A stretch of DNA of 14,001 nt from Ruminococcus_G sp963594675. GTDB lineage: Bacteria; Bacillota; Clostridia; Lachnospirales; Lachnospiraceae. Positions 1 to 7,117 of this stretch are shown piece after piece (the stretch's first letter is position 1; every line of letters starts with the position of its first letter). The position numbers were made by a program, and so were the translations under genes. A model generated the notes under the pieces. That model did not search any database, was not told the origin of the DNA, and worked only from the letters and a program-made list of their open reading frames with translations. The stretch spans positions 1-14,001 of the forward strand of contig CAVBGA010000050.1 in the NCBI GenBank assembly GCA_963594675.1, given 5' to 3'.

Positions 1-109
1 TTTCATTTCTTCGCTGATGAGTCCCATTTTTGTAAGGACAAAACCAAAAGCGATCATTAAAAGAATTTTTGTAAAAGCAGCTAGAATTTGTGTGGTCATG
101 GTATTTCCT
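1..109 (-). CDS. AEC-family (auxin efflux carrier-like) transporter, N-terminal fragment
   Basis: Only the first 36 residues are inside the window; the gene runs off the left edge. The ATG at 109 is preceded by a good ribosome binding site (GGGAAGGAA, with ATACC before the ATG). The fragment begins with a hydrophobic helix and continues with GFVLTKMGLISEE, resembling the first transmembrane helix and following loop of AEC-family carriers, which move organic acids such as malate or malonate across the membrane. It starts 40 bp after the larB stop on the same strand with no terminator between, so it is probably co-transcribed with larB. The family call rests on this short stretch alone; another membrane protein family is possible. 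Confidence 0.55.
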
Positions 110-149
110 TCCCTCATGTTCTATTTCATCGTAACTATTCAGCAGTAAT

Positions 150-896
150 TTATAGATGATTGATCATATTTGCCTGATACCCTGCACCAAAACCGTTATC
201 AATATTTACAACACTGACTCCACTGGCGCAAGAGTTCAACATGGAGAGTAAGGCGGATAATCCACCGAAATTTGCGCCATACCCTACAGAGGTAGGAACT
301 GCAATGATAGGACAATTTGCCAACCCTCCAACGACACTGGCTAAAGCTCCCTCCATGCCTGCTACGGCAATGATTACGCGGGCAGTCATTATTTGATCTG
401 TATGAGAAAGCAATCGATGAATCCCCGCTACTCCTACATCATAGAGGCGTTCTACTTTATTTCCTAAGACTTCGGCAGTTTTGGCTGCTTCTTCCGCCAC
501 TGGAATATCACTGGTTCCCGCTGTTACCACAAGTATGGTTCCCTTTCCATCTTTTTCAGGATACTCTCCTATAATTCCTACTTTGGATAAAGAATCATAG
601 GAAAGAGGAAAATCTTTTTGGAGATAATCGGCTGCCTCCTTAGCCATTCTTGTAATCAAAATTGGCTTTTTGGAACTGTTATGTATATACTTTACGATTT
701 CATAGATTTGCTCTTTTGTTTTCCCAGCTCCATAAATAACTTCTGATACGCCCTGGCGAATTCCTCTATGATTATCAATTCTTGCAAAGCCCATTTCATG
801 AAACGGTTCCTGTTTTATGGAAAGTACCGCCTTTTCTGTAGAAATTTCACCGGAAGCAACTTTAGATAGTATGATTTGTAATTCCTTTTCATCCAT
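150..896 (-). CDS. larB: LarB-type nickel pincer cofactor biosynthesis protein (AIR carboxylase-like)
   Basis: The protein has 248 residues, the usual LarB length. LarB carboxylates the pyridinium ring of nicotinic acid adenine dinucleotide and releases AMP, the first step towards the nickel-pincer cofactor of lactate racemase LarA. Family hallmarks seen are a short helical N-terminus, RGIRQGVSEVIYGAGKT at about 44-60, VVTAGTSDIPVAEEA at 123-137, an AIR-carboxylase-like core with AVAGMEGALASVVGGL at 177-192, PTSVGYGANFGG at 201-212, and NSCASG at 221-226. Cys223 is near the catalytic cysteine reported around 221 in Lactobacillus LarB. The ATG at 896 is chosen because AGGGGG lies just upstream and translation then begins MDEKELQ; the frame is open further upstream but that part is leader RNA. 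No larA, larC or larE is visible in the window. PurE is excluded by length and the N-terminal domain. Confidence 0.88.
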   Translation of the reverse strand: MDEKELQIILSKVASGEISTEKAVLSIKQEPFHEMGFARIDNHRGIRQGVSEVIYGAGKTKEQIYEIVKYIHNSSKKPILITRMAKEAADYLQKDFPLSYDSLSKVGIIGEYPEKDGKGTILVVTAGTSDIPVAEEAAKTAEVLGNKVERLYDVGVAGIHRLLSHTDQIMTARVIIAVAGMEGALASVVGGLANCPIIAVPTSVGYGANFGGLSALLSMLNSCASGVSVVNIDNGFGAGYQANMINHL

Positions 897-910
897 GGCA
901 TGTTCCCCCT

Positions 911-998
911 GATATACAGAGTATCTGCTAATGGCAACATAAAAATAGAGGCACCGCAACATTTCGATGCGATACCTCCTTGTATCCTCTGTATTATC
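911..998 (-). promoter_or_regulatory. Structured larB leader: attenuator-like hairpin nested in a longer stem
   Basis: In the minus-strand RNA, GAGGUAUCGCA (978-968) pairs over all 11 positions, with two G-U pairs, with UGCGGUGCCUC (958-948) around a 9-nt loop. UAUUUUUAU follows, so the hairpin resembles an intrinsic terminator. An outer pair, GAUAAUACAGAG (998-987) with CUCUGUAUAUC (921-911), gives 11 pairs with one bulged A and ends directly beside the AGGGGG ribosome binding site (910-905). A third alternative, GAUAC/GUAUC (986-982 with 975-971), overlaps the first hairpin. The fold could control termination or ribosome access to larB. No known riboswitch class was recognised. An equally simple view is a weak terminator for read-through from the GRE operon. 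Confidence 0.55.
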
Positions 999-1030
999 TC
1001 GTGTATGATGTATGACTACCTTATAGTTGT

Positions 1031-1059
1031 ATGATAACACTGAGGAATTTTCTTGTCAA
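1031..1059 (-). promoter_or_regulatory. Sigma-A type promoter for larB
   Basis: On the minus strand TTGACA (1059-1054) and TATCAT (1036-1031) are separated by exactly 17 nt, and TGn precedes the -10 box (extended -10). It lies in the gap after the GRE activase stop and would start a transcript near 1024, giving a leader of about 128 nt before the larB start. It implies that larB and the AEC gene form a unit separate from the GRE operon. Confidence 0.75.
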
Positions 1060-1076
1060 CAAAAAAATAAGCTTAT

Positions 1077-2000
1077 TTAAAAGTGGTTATTTAGGACGAC
1101 ACAATCCATATTTCTATTTTCCCCTTCTTCTCTGGCGATATGAAGAAGGCGGTTCAAAGTCGTCTTGCTGGGAGTTTGGCAATCCGGAAGTTGATACTCT
1201 CGCCCAAGTTGTTGATATTTGCTTACCCCTAATTTATGATAGGGAAGAATTTCCAAGCGACCTACACCACAGTTTGCAGCAAATGCTACGGTTCTTCTTA
1301 TATTTGTCTCATCATCATTGCAGCTAGGAATAAGCGGAATTCTTGCTATTACATTCTTGTGATATCGGGTAAGTGTACGAAAATTATGTAAAATTATGTC
1401 ATTTGATACTCCGGTAAGCTTCTTGTGTTTCTGGGCGTCCATATGCTTAATATCATAGAAAATAAGATCTATATACTTACTTGCAGATAAAATTTTTTCA
1501 ATATTCGCGAAGCCGGTAGTTTCTATTGCAATATGAAGCTCTTCCTTCTTGCATTCCTTAAGACATTCTAGTAAAAAATCATACTGCAGAAAGGGTTCGC
1601 CTCCGGAAAAAGTAATACCGCCTCCAGATTTGATGTAAAATTCCTTATCTTTTAAAATTTCTGTCAGCAATTCCTTACTGCTATATTCCTGACCTATAAT
1701 TTTCTTTGCATTTGTGCAACACTCCTTTGCACATTGCAAACACTGAATACACTGCTCCCGATAAATGGAAAACATTTGATTGGCTCCAGCGATTGCATGA
1801 ACGGGACATACTTGTGTGCAGTAGCCGCATTGCACACATTTCCCATGAAAAAAAGCAATTTCTTTTTTTCTATTTTGGCTTTCAGGATTTGCACACCAGA
1901 GACATCTAAGGGGACACCCCTTAAAAAAAACGGTAGTTCGTATGCCGGGGCCGTCTTGAATGGACATCTTTTGAATATTAAAAATAAGTCCCTTTTCCAC
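1077..2000 (-). CDS. Glycyl radical enzyme activating protein (radical SAM)
   Basis: This 307-residue radical-SAM enzyme should abstract a hydrogen from the radical-site glycine of the neighbouring GRE using S-adenosylmethionine. The CxxxCxxC cluster motif is at Cys29, Cys33 and Cys36 (CPLRCLWC), after QDGPGIRTTVFFKGC. A ferredoxin-like insert follows with two complete four-cysteine sets (Cys55/58/61/65 and Cys84/87/90/94). This insert is typical of activases for glycerol dehydratase-, arylacetate decarboxylase- and choline lyase-type GREs and is absent from PFL activase. SGGGITFSGGEP near 125-136 is the glycine-rich SAM-binding segment. Translation starts at GTG 2000. Its AAGGAG site begins within the GRE stop region, with only 12 nt between the genes, so the two are translationally coupled. 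The substrate GRE is almost certainly the adjacent one. Confidence 0.93.
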   Translation of the reverse strand: MEKGLIFNIQKMSIQDGPGIRTTVFFKGCPLRCLWCANPESQNRKKEIAFFHGKCVQCGYCTQVCPVHAIAGANQMFSIYREQCIQCLQCAKECCTNAKKIIGQEYSSKELLTEILKDKEFYIKSGGGITFSGGEPFLQYDFLLECLKECKKEELHIAIETTGFANIEKILSASKYIDLIFYDIKHMDAQKHKKLTGVSNDIILHNFRTLTRYHKNVIARIPLIPSCNDDETNIRRTVAFAANCGVGRLEILPYHKLGVSKYQQLGREYQLPDCQTPSKTTLNRLLHIAREEGENRNMDCVVLNNHF

Positions 2001-2012
2001 TTATAACTCCTT

Positions 2013-4379
2013 TCAGCAAACGGCATCCTTATGTGCGGTACGATCAATGATATTATTTTGAACTTCCCTGTCCAGTTCAATAAAATATGCGGAATATCCT
2101 GCAACGCGTACCAAAAGATCTCTATGCTTTTCTGGAACTTTTTGCGCTATTTTAAGAGTATTCGCATCCACCACATTAATCTGTATATGTTCTCCACCCA
2201 TATGAAAATAGGACTGGATACAAGATCTTAAAATTGTCGTTCCAGACATACCCTTAACAATGGAAGGATCAAATTTTATATTGAGCAAAGCTCCATTATT
2301 GCATGAAATCTGTCCAATCGATGCCACCGATTTTAATACTGCAGTGGGGCCCTGAATATCACGCCCCACCATAGGAGATGCATTATCAGAAACAGGTTCT
2401 CCTGCTAACCGGCCATCTGGTGTAGCTCCGATACATTTTCCCTGAAGTACGTTAAAAGAAGTGGAAAGTACACAATTCTCATAATGGCCACCTCGACTGT
2501 CACGATATTTTTGTATTTCCTCATTGTAAACATCAAGCATTCGTTTGGTGTACCTGTCTACTTCTGGATTATCATTTCCAAATTTAGGCACTTTATTAAG
2601 GAGTATTTGGCGAAGCCTTTCATTCCCTTGGTAATTGTTTAATAAAATTTTATTAAAGGAGTTGGCATCCATCATTTTTTCTTTGAAAACCACATAATCT
2701 ATAGCTTCCAGACAGTCTGCTCCATTTGCCATGGCAACAAGGAAAACTCCGGAACTATTGTAAAGAGCTCCCCCTTCTTCTAAGGACTTTCCTTTTGCGA
2801 TACAGTCCGTTACCAGGGCGGAAGCAAATCCTTTAGGAACATAGATTGCATGCATAGCACAAACTTTTGTATAGGCTTTGCACATCATAGCTGCAAAATA
2901 GCGTATCTGTTTATGGAGTGCTTCCTCAAAATCCTCTATTTTTGCGAAAGTATTGGGATCTCCTGTTTTTAAGCCAATTTGGCACTTAGTCAGGGGATCC
3001 CAACCATTATTCATGACCAATTCGATACATTTTGCAGCATTTATATAACCCACATTGGGTCTTCCATCAGATTTTCCCTGCACATAGGGTTCTACACATC
3101 CATGAATGGTCCAATCTCTTGCATCTTCAAGGCTTGCGCCCTTATGCTGTAATAACTTAGATATCAAGTCCACATTATAAAATGCAGGGAGGCCATATCC
3201 CTTCTTTACATAGGTAAGTGCAAAATCTAAAAGATCTTTTGGGGTATGCTCATGAATCTGCATGGATATGGAGGGTTGGACGGTCTTTACAAGTTTCCAT
3301 GCCTCAAGGACACACCAACTTAGTTCATTTGTCGCGTCACTGCCATCTCTTTTTAATCCGCCAACAGCCATTTGCTGCCACATGGGATAAGCTGCAAATG
3401 CTAGGGAGTCAAAACTATCTCTAAGCTTTAGCACTTCTGTACATTTGATATAAAGCGCAGCAAGAAGTTCCTTGGCATCTTCCTCTGGAAAATCTCCTTC
3501 AAGTACAGATTTTTTATAATAAGGATAAAGATTTTGGTCCAAACGTCCCAAAGCAATAGAATGACCATTATCTTCAATTTGCATAGTTAATTGTAAAAAC
3601 CATACAAATTGAAGAGCTTCCCAAAAATCTTTTGGTTCATTTTCCGGCACATTGGCACATACATTTGCAATCTTTTGTAATTCTTTTTTTCTAGTCGCAT
3701 CAGCTTCGATTTCGGATAATTTTGAGGCCGTTATGGAATATTTATGAGCAAAGCGAATGACAGCCTCACAGGAAATAATATTCGCTTTCCAAAAATCAAT
3801 TTTTCGAATATCATCAGCGGACTTTACCTCTGTTGTATCTATCATTTCCTTGGCTCTTTTTATTACACCTTGCAAACCTTCCGGGAGAATGCGAGGATAA
3901 TCTGGTGAAATATGTCCCATTCCAGTAGTTCTTGCGCCTACAGAAAGCACACCACATTCCTGGGCTTTTAGAACTTCCTCATCTAGTATCGCAGTGGATT
4001 GCAGATCAAAAGTGTTATCATCCCATTTTTTCAAAAGAGAAATCATCTTATCTCGATCTTCATTCCCAACCAATATAGGATCTGTTGTGCGTTTGGGAAA
4101 TAAGTCGATTTCATCTATAATCCATTTTGCTCCAAATTCCGGAAATATAGGAACCCCCCTCACCCGTCTGGTTTGACTTCCTACAAGCAATTCGCCATCC
4201 AGTATTACAGTTTGCATATGGTCCAGAATATATGCGAAAGCTTTTGCCCTTCTAAGTACAGGAGTTGTATTTGCATATATTTCATAGGCTTCCGTTACCA
4301 GCTTTGCTCTTTCAATATCCAGCTGCGGTTTTGCATTTTTCATTCTTTCATTCATCATAGTTAGTCGTTCTTTATTCAT
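2013..4379 (-). CDS. Glycyl radical enzyme of the Cys-x-Glu (eliminase/decarboxylase) type, substrate unassigned
   Basis: The protein has 788 residues from ATG 4379, which has TAGGAG seven bases upstream; the frame is open up to 4442 but that part has no ribosome site. It has the PFL-like N-terminal domain and the C-terminal glycyl radical motif RVAGYSA with Gly761, 27 residues from the end. The thiyl-radical loop reads HGCVEP (Cys428, Glu430), a pattern of glycerol dehydratase, choline, isethionate and dihydroxypropanesulfonate lyases and arylacetate decarboxylases. PFL instead has Cys-Cys. Relative to Clostridium glycerol dehydratase numbering as I recall it, His164, His281, Ser282, Tyr339, Cys433 and Glu435 appear matched (His156, His273, Ser274, Tyr331, Cys428, Glu430). 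Asp447 appears to be Asn442, arguing against glycerol or propanediol. No small decarboxylase subunit, microcompartment or aldehyde dehydrogenase genes adjoin it. It is followed by its activase and preceded by LysR and NhaC genes. The enzyme is cytosolic and oxygen-sensitive. Confidence 0.9.
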   Translation of the reverse strand: MNKERLTMMNERMKNAKPQLDIERAKLVTEAYEIYANTTPVLRRAKAFAYILDHMQTVILDGELLVGSQTRRVRGVPIFPEFGAKWIIDEIDLFPKRTTDPILVGNEDRDKMISLLKKWDDNTFDLQSTAILDEEVLKAQECGVLSVGARTTGMGHISPDYPRILPEGLQGVIKRAKEMIDTTEVKSADDIRKIDFWKANIISCEAVIRFAHKYSITASKLSEIEADATRKKELQKIANVCANVPENEPKDFWEALQFVWFLQLTMQIEDNGHSIALGRLDQNLYPYYKKSVLEGDFPEEDAKELLAALYIKCTEVLKLRDSFDSLAFAAYPMWQQMAVGGLKRDGSDATNELSWCVLEAWKLVKTVQPSISMQIHEHTPKDLLDFALTYVKKGYGLPAFYNVDLISKLLQHKGASLEDARDWTIHGCVEPYVQGKSDGRPNVGYINAAKCIELVMNNGWDPLTKCQIGLKTGDPNTFAKIEDFEEALHKQIRYFAAMMCKAYTKVCAMHAIYVPKGFASALVTDCIAKGKSLEEGGALYNSSGVFLVAMANGADCLEAIDYVVFKEKMMDANSFNKILLNNYQGNERLRQILLNKVPKFGNDNPEVDRYTKRMLDVYNEEIQKYRDSRGGHYENCVLSTSFNVLQGKCIGATPDGRLAGEPVSDNASPMVGRDIQGPTAVLKSVASIGQISCNNGALLNIKFDPSIVKGMSGTTILRSCIQSYFHMGGEHIQINVVDANTLKIAQKVPEKHRDLLVRVAGYSAYFIELDREVQNNIIDRTAHKDAVC

Positions 4380-4406
4380 CTGCTTTCTCCTACATCTACA
4401 AGATCT

Positions 4407-4436
4407 GACGTCTATATTGCAATAAAAAAGGACGTC
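4407..4436. promoter_or_regulatory. Candidate operator between lysR and the GRE gene
   Basis: The 65-bp gap between the lysR stop and the GRE start holds two copies of the self-complementary hexamer GACGTC (4407-4412 and 4431-4436) flanking a perfect 10-bp palindrome TATTGCAATA (4415-4424). LysR-type regulators bind AT-rich dyads of this scale, so this is a plausible site for the upstream-encoded regulator. The GACGTC pair could also form a weak 6-bp RNA stem. No convincing -35/-10 pair was found here, so the GRE may be read from the nhaC promoter. Confidence 0.35.
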
Positions 4437-4444
4437 GGTCATAT

Positions 4445-5338
4445 TTAATATGCCATTTTGTTTATAACATGCTTAAAACAATAAACAAATTCTTTTACTG
4501 CTGGGGACATATCCTTTAGAGAGCGTACAGCTAGCCCCAATTCTCTGTGAAATTCAATATCAATGGAACGGTAGACAACTTGATAGTGGAATTGGGCATA
4601 TTGGGCAATTAATTCTGGCATAACGGTTACCATTTTATTTTGTTCCACCATTCGTACTACGGTATGGTCCGAATTTGAAGTAAAAATAGGATCTAAAGGA
4701 ATACCTGCTTTGTGGAAGCCTTTGGCTACATCTGGGTCTAAGCCTTCATTATTTTTGAACATAATAGGGCGTTCCTTCATTAACTCTGCTACCTTTACAA
4801 TGTCACAAGTGGCTAATGGATGATCGATAGGTAAAAGGGCAACAAAAGGATCCTTTTTCAGACTGATCCAATCAAAATTATGATAGTTTTGTCTGCTAAA
4901 AAGACAGACATCACACATGTTTTGGTTGAGCCACTGTTCCAACTGCCGTATACTGTTTTCTTCTACGGTTTCAACAACAATTCCTGGATGCTCTTCATGA
5001 AAAATTCGTAAAACATCTGGCATCCATATGAAGCTGGCAGTTGGATAACTTCCTACTCTTACTTTTCCTGTTTCCACACCTCCGATAGACTGAAATTCCT
5101 GATTTAATGCTTCATTTGCCTGAACCATTTTTCGAATTAAGGGTAATACTCTCTCACCTTCTGGAGTAAGCTGGATTCCCTTATTGCTACGGGTTAATAA
5201 GGAAAATCCAATTTCTCTTTCCATACTATTCATCATTTTGGAAATTCCAGATTGGGTATATCCCATTTCATCGCATACCAGATTAAAGCTTCCTCTGTCT
5301 ACCGCATTAAGAAAAACTTCATATTTCTTGATATCCAC
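4445..5338 (-). CDS. LysR-family transcriptional regulator
   Basis: This is a 297-residue LysR-type regulator of normal length. The winged helix-turn-helix occupies about residues 3-62, with VDRGSFNLVCDEMGYTQSG, SKMMNSMEREIG and LLTRSNKGIQLTPEGE. The remainder is a periplasmic-binding-protein-like effector domain (GKVRVGSYPTAS near 90, then a second lobe). The start is placed at GTG 5338 because AGAGGGAG lies just upstream, whereas the in-frame ATG at 5362 lacks a ribosome site. It sits 47 bp after nhaC and 65 bp before the GRE gene, all on the same strand. That is less usual than the divergent arrangement typical of LysR genes and suggests it belongs to the operon it controls. The inducer is unknown; the GRE substrate or a related carboxylate is a reasonable guess. 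Confidence 0.9.
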   Translation of the reverse strand: MDIKKYEVFLNAVDRGSFNLVCDEMGYTQSGISKMMNSMEREIGFSLLTRSNKGIQLTPEGERVLPLIRKMVQANEALNQEFQSIGGVETGKVRVGSYPTASFIWMPDVLRIFHEEHPGIVVETVEENSIRQLEQWLNQNMCDVCLFSRQNYHNFDWISLKKDPFVALLPIDHPLATCDIVKVAELMKERPIMFKNNEGLDPDVAKGFHKAGIPLDPIFTSNSDHTVVRMVEQNKMVTVMPELIAQYAQFHYQVVYRSIDIEFHRELGLAVRSLKDMSPAVKEFVYCFKHVINKMAY

Positions 5339-5385
5339 CTGTACTCCCTCTTTTCTGTTCATTGAATTATTTACTAGCGAAATAT

Positions 5386-6852
5386 CTACTTAAAATCAAT
5401 GGAGCTAACATATTCCTTAGAAATCTGTTTCTCTTTTTTTCTGTTATATTCATTAACGCTTTTTTGATTGTGCTGCTTATAGAAAATTCCTATTCCAGTT
5501 AGAGCACACAAAATGGAAAATATTGGAGTGATAAATCCCATAAAGTAGAATGGAATATAGGATATTGTGGCAACTCCCAGAGTCGCAGCGGTATATACTC
5601 CATTAGAGCCCCAAGGAACGATAGGGCATACCAATGTTCCTGAATCCTCCAAGGTCCTAGACAAAACACAGCGGTCTAATTCAAGTTCATCATATTTATC
5701 TGCATAGGCATTTGCTGATAAAAGCATGGATAAATAGGGATCTGCAGCGATATAGCTAAGTACAAATCCAGTAACAATTTGAACAGGAATCAGTGTTTGA
5801 CGATTTTTAAGCTTATGGCTGATTTTTCCTACAAGGCATGACATGATTTCTGTTTTTTGCAAAAGTCCTGCCATTGTTAAGGACATAAACATAAGAGCTA
5901 TGGTGTAATACATGGAGGTCATTCCACCTCTTGTCAAAAGACTATCTAAAGTTTCATTTCCTGTATTACTTTCAAAGCCGGAATAGACGTAGGTCATTGC
6001 ATCTGAAAATGATGCCCCCTGGATGATAGTTGTGCAAATCACTCCCATAAGAGTGCATCCGATCAAGGTAGGAATTGCAGGAATTTTTATAATCATACAT
6101 AGGATCATAAAAATAACTGGAAGGATCAGAACAAAATTAAAATGATAGCATTGAGTAAGCCCATCACGTAAGGTAGAAACTGCAGAAAGATCACTATTTC
6201 CTGAAATGTGAATCCCCATAATAAGATAAATAATGGCAGTGATAATTAATGCAGGACCAGTGGTATACAGCATTGATTTTACGTGTTTGTACAAATCAGT
6301 ACCTGCAACTGCTGCAGCAAAATTTGTGGTATCGGATAAGGGGGATTGCTTGTCGCCAAAATAAGCACCACATACAATTGCTCCCGCTGTAATTGCAGGA
6401 TTAAGGCCAAGTCCACTACCCACTCCCATAAAGGCCACACCTACCGTTCCCATGGTTGTCCAGGACGATCCGGTTACCAGAGACATAATAGAGCAGATAA
6501 TAACGATGCTAAACCAGAAAAATCTAGGAGAAAAAAATTGAAGTCCATAATAGATGATCATGGGAACCGTACCACTGGAAATCCAGGTTCCAACGGTACA
6601 TCCGATAAGAAGGATAATAATCATTACCTCAATAGCTGTTCCAATGCTTTCTACAATGGCATCTCTCATCTCAGGCCAGGATAATTTTCTATAAAATTTT
6701 CCATAAATCATTAATATTGCACTGCTGACCAATATGGGAACCTGTGCATCCAGCCCTAAAAATATAATACCAAGAATTAATATTCCAATCACAATGCCCA
6801 GCATGACTGCCGATGCAGTAAAGCTTGCATTTTTCCTTTTAGCTTCCATCAT
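5386..6852 (-). CDS. NhaC-family Na+/H+ (or carboxylate) antiporter
   Basis: This is a 488-residue inner-membrane protein with roughly a dozen hydrophobic segments. It carries the characteristic NhaC motifs TGSSWTTMGTVGVA (127-140) and GAYFGDKQSPLSDTTN (162-177), and a second-half SNGVYTAATLG-type segment. The family includes plain Na+/H+ antiporters and the Bacillus MleN malate/Na+-lactate antiporter. Its position at the head of an operon with lysR, a GRE and its activase therefore fits import of the GRE substrate or exchange of substrate for product. Start ATG 6852 follows AGGAGG with 7 nt spacing. The C-terminus is a charged cytoplasmic tail (about 465-488). The specificity cannot be read from sequence; NhaC is used here as a family name. 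Confidence 0.88.
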   Translation of the reverse strand: MMEAKRKNASFTASAVMLGIVIGILILGIIFLGLDAQVPILVSSAILMIYGKFYRKLSWPEMRDAIVESIGTAIEVMIIILLIGCTVGTWISSGTVPMIIYYGLQFFSPRFFWFSIVIICSIMSLVTGSSWTTMGTVGVAFMGVGSGLGLNPAITAGAIVCGAYFGDKQSPLSDTTNFAAAVAGTDLYKHVKSMLYTTGPALIITAIIYLIMGIHISGNSDLSAVSTLRDGLTQCYHFNFVLILPVIFMILCMIIKIPAIPTLIGCTLMGVICTTIIQGASFSDAMTYVYSGFESNTGNETLDSLLTRGGMTSMYYTIALMFMSLTMAGLLQKTEIMSCLVGKISHKLKNRQTLIPVQIVTGFVLSYIAADPYLSMLLSANAYADKYDELELDRCVLSRTLEDSGTLVCPIVPWGSNGVYTAATLGVATISYIPFYFMGFITPIFSILCALTGIGIFYKQHNQKSVNEYNRKKEKQISKEYVSSIDFK

Positions 6853-6970
6853 ACTAAGTCCTCCTATTATTTAATACAAAAACAATTTCCTCTACTGCCT
6901 ACAAAATGCATTTTTATCAGACCCAAACTTATGATACAAAGAAAAATCAACAGAATTTTTAATCGTATAG

Positions 6971-6986
6971 ATAGGAAGTTTCCTAT
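6971..6986. repeat. Perfect inverted repeat in the nhaC leader
   Basis: ATAGGAA-GT-TTCCTAT is a perfect dyad with 7-bp arms and a 2-bp centre, placed between the hairpin at 6997-7037 and the nhaC start. It could be a protein-binding operator. The loop is too short for a stable RNA hairpin of the full arm length. Confidence 0.4.
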
Positions 6987-6989
6987 ATG

Positions 6990-7040
6990 ATAAAAAAAGA
7001 GATATTACAACATGTTTCATGTGTTGTAACACCTCTTTGT
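6990..7040 (-). terminator. 16-bp hairpin with U-run (terminator of the etf operon or attenuator of nhaC)
   Basis: In the minus-strand RNA, AAGAGGUGUUACAACA (7037-7022) pairs with UGUUGUAAUAUCUCUU (7012-6997), 16 pairs including two G-U, around a 9-nt loop, and runs into seven U residues. It is a convincing intrinsic terminator for transcripts coming from the YkvI transporter, whose stop is 148 bp upstream. The other strand also ends in a T-rich run, so it may act both ways. A candidate promoter at 7089-7117 lies upstream of it, which would place the hairpin in the nhaC leader as an attenuator. It closely resembles the hairpin before larB. Confidence 0.8.
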
Positions 7041-7088
7041 ATTTTTCCTTTTATATAATTGTTAAGTCTGATTTCCTAGGTCTTCTTT

Positions 7089-7117
7089 AGTATAACTGCT
7101 GCAAAAAATTTTGTACA
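7089..7117 (-). promoter_or_regulatory. Candidate nhaC promoter upstream of the hairpin
   Basis: On the minus strand TGTACA (7117-7112, 4 of 6 to consensus) and TATACT (7094-7089, 5 of 6) are separated by 17 nt. The distance from the -10 box to the hairpin GAGG is 53 nt, nearly the same as the 52 nt in the larB leader, which supports it. About 30 bp further upstream a tandem repeat ATTGGAC-ATTGGAC (7147-7160) could be an activator site. The rest of the 332-bp gap (6853-7184) holds the hairpin, the dyad at 6971-6986 and AT-rich sequence. A TTGTAT/TAAAAA pair between the hairpin and nhaC is a weaker alternative promoter. Confidence 0.45.

Noticed and set aside
150..896. PurE (phosphoribosylaminoimidazole carboxylase)
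   Set aside because: The C-terminal half shares the fold, but the extra N-terminal region, the RGIRQGVSEVIYGAGKT motif and the length are LarB features, and no purine genes are nearby.
911..998. T-box or other standard riboswitch before larB
   Set aside because: No T-box sequence (AGGGUGGNACCGCG-like) and no conserved core of riboswitch classes I know could be recognised.
897..1040. N-terminal extension of LarB to the first in-frame ATG at 1040, or to the ATG at 964
   Set aside because: The extension covers the promoter -10 box and the structured leader. The ATG at 964 lies in the hairpin loop, 12 nt after AGGAGG. The ATG at 896 has a clean site and gives the family's normal N-terminus.
1031..1327. 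Plus-strand open frame of 98 codons opposite the activase
   Set aside because: It lies almost wholly antisense to the well-supported activase, has no ribosome binding site and no recognisable domain. The same applies to the other plus-strand frames, including those opposite the GRE, NhaC, dehydrogenase and Etf genes.
2013..4379. Pyruvate formate-lyase
   Set aside because: The active-site loop is Gly-Cys-Val-Glu rather than Cys-Cys, and the activase carries the double ferredoxin insert absent from PFL activase.
2013..4379. 4-hydroxyphenylacetate decarboxylase or B12-independent glycerol dehydratase
   Set aside because: No small iron-sulfur decarboxylase subunit gene follows, and the length is shorter than I recall for HPAD. 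For glycerol dehydratase, the diol-binding Asp appears replaced by Asn and no propanediol dehydrogenase is adjacent. Neither is disproved without an alignment.
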